This document shows, one piece after another, positions 63,609 through 64,000 of a DNA stretch of 64,000 bases; position 1 is the stretch's first letter, and each line of letters opens with the position of its first letter. The DNA is taken from the NCBI GenBank assembly GCA_023412475.1, contig JAEYNR010000017.1, positions 1 to 64,000 on the forward strand. Direction: 5' to 3'. Below the pieces are notes generated by a model. The model searched no databases. It was not told the origin of the DNA and saw only the letters and a program-made list of their open reading frames with translations. The translations under genes and the position numbers were made by a program. The DNA comes from Fibrobacterota bacterium (GTDB lineage Bacteria; Fibrobacterota; Chitinivibrionia; Chitinivibrionales; Chitinispirillaceae).

Positions 63609-64000
63609 CTAGTTTTCTCTTCTAAAAACGATTTGTCCACCAAGGATAGTCATCCAGGCATAGCCTTTGAGCGAAAAACCATTAAAAGCAGTGTTGCGGG
63701 ATTTTGAGAAGAACTGATCAGGATTAACTGTCCAGTTGGCTTCAGGATCGATTATGGTAATATCTGCAACTTCACCAGCAGAAAGGGTTCCGCCAGCGAG
63801 TCCCATGATTCGGTTTGGCTCCACACTCATCTTTCTAACCATATCGGAGGGAGACAGAAGCCCCTTTGACACCAGATAACTCATCACAATCCCCACCGAT
63901 GTCTCAAGCCCTATCACCCCGAATGCAGCAGCATCAAACTCCACATCCTTTTCCTCAGACACATGGGGTGCGTGGTCACTGGCAATGACATCAATAGTAC
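63609..64000 (-). CDS. pyrC: Dihydroorotase, C-terminal part (cut by window end)
   Basis: The frame is open to the window edge: IDVIASDHAPHVSEEKDVEF is followed by FDAAAFGVIGLETSVGI. SDHAPH carries the conserved Asp/His of the dihydroorotase active site, and GLET plus the closing PEANWTVNPDQFFSKSRNTAFNGFSLKGYAWMTILGG is the typical C-terminus of the class I (PyrC/AllB-like) enzymes. It converts carbamoyl-aspartate to dihydroorotate in pyrimidine synthesis. Confidence 0.92.
   Translation of the reverse strand, partial: TIDVIASDHAPHVSEEKDVEFDAAAFGVIGLETSVGIVMSYLVSKGLLSPSDMVRKMSVEPNRIMGLAGGTLSAGEVADITIIDPEANWTVNPDQFFSKSRNTAFNGFSLKGYAWMTILGGQIVFRREN

Overview
The window is a bacterial chromosome segment of fairly low GC. 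My best guess is a Gram-negative, polysaccharide-degrading member of the FCB group, most likely Fibrobacterota (Chitinispirillum-like). The grounds are PorV-type outer-membrane proteins, TPR lipoproteins with LTGC-type lipoboxes, a family-45 cellulase-like secreted enzyme, a cyclic-glucan synthase-type GH94 protein, and long AT-rich intergenic regions full of short palindromic repeats. This assignment is inference; there is no rRNA in the window.

Layout. 1-4304 is the C-terminal half of a GH84/GH94-type glucan synthase or phosphorylase. 4.6-6.6 kb is a scrap-yard: a 42-bp tandem array, a transposase zinc-ribbon fragment, and broken DUF4238 and unknown genes. 6.8-16.5 kb is a defence island: an excisionase-type HTH protein, hsdM, hsdS, a GxxExxY gene bracketed by hairpin repeats, an unknown gene, hsdR, an FRG-domain protein, a PUA-like protein and a broken transposition ATPase. 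18.7-24.1 kb (minus strand) is an envelope cluster (PorV-like barrel, two lipoproteins, PASTA protein, periplasmic AMIN-like protein). 24.3-30.7 kb (plus strand) holds a glycosyltransferase/radical SAM pair and a three-gene secreted cluster (two duplicated beta-helix proteins, then a barrel-TPR protein) ending in a strong terminator. polA, a giant STAND-like ATPase/TPR protein, an FmdB zinc ribbon and a secreted metalloprotease lipoprotein follow. 41.6-47.2 kb is repeat-rich (a copB 5' relic, a MITE-like element, attC-like palindromes) with an MFS exporter, a DUF488 protein and alkA between.

47.4-50.3 kb is a membrane-fused spermidine-synthase-like protein. 50.7-54.5 kb looks like an integron-like gene-cassette array: an internally deleted tyrosine recombinase followed by three unrelated accessory genes separated by palindromic, attC-like elements. 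54.8-57.3 kb encodes a beta-CASP metallo-beta-lactamase RNase with dsRNA-binding-like repeats fused at the C-terminus. 57.4-59.6 kb is a CopB-type copper ATPase whose expected ATG is ACG. 59.7-61.5 kb encodes a secreted GH45-like enzyme that appears circularly permuted. tRNA-Arg and tRNA-Pro genes, a DUF1287 protein and the C-terminal part of dihydroorotase close the window.

The most interesting items are the permuted GH45, the RNase-dsRBD fusion, the attC-like palindromes (shared ends, unrelated self-complementary stems), the 42-bp repeat family and the copB leader copies.
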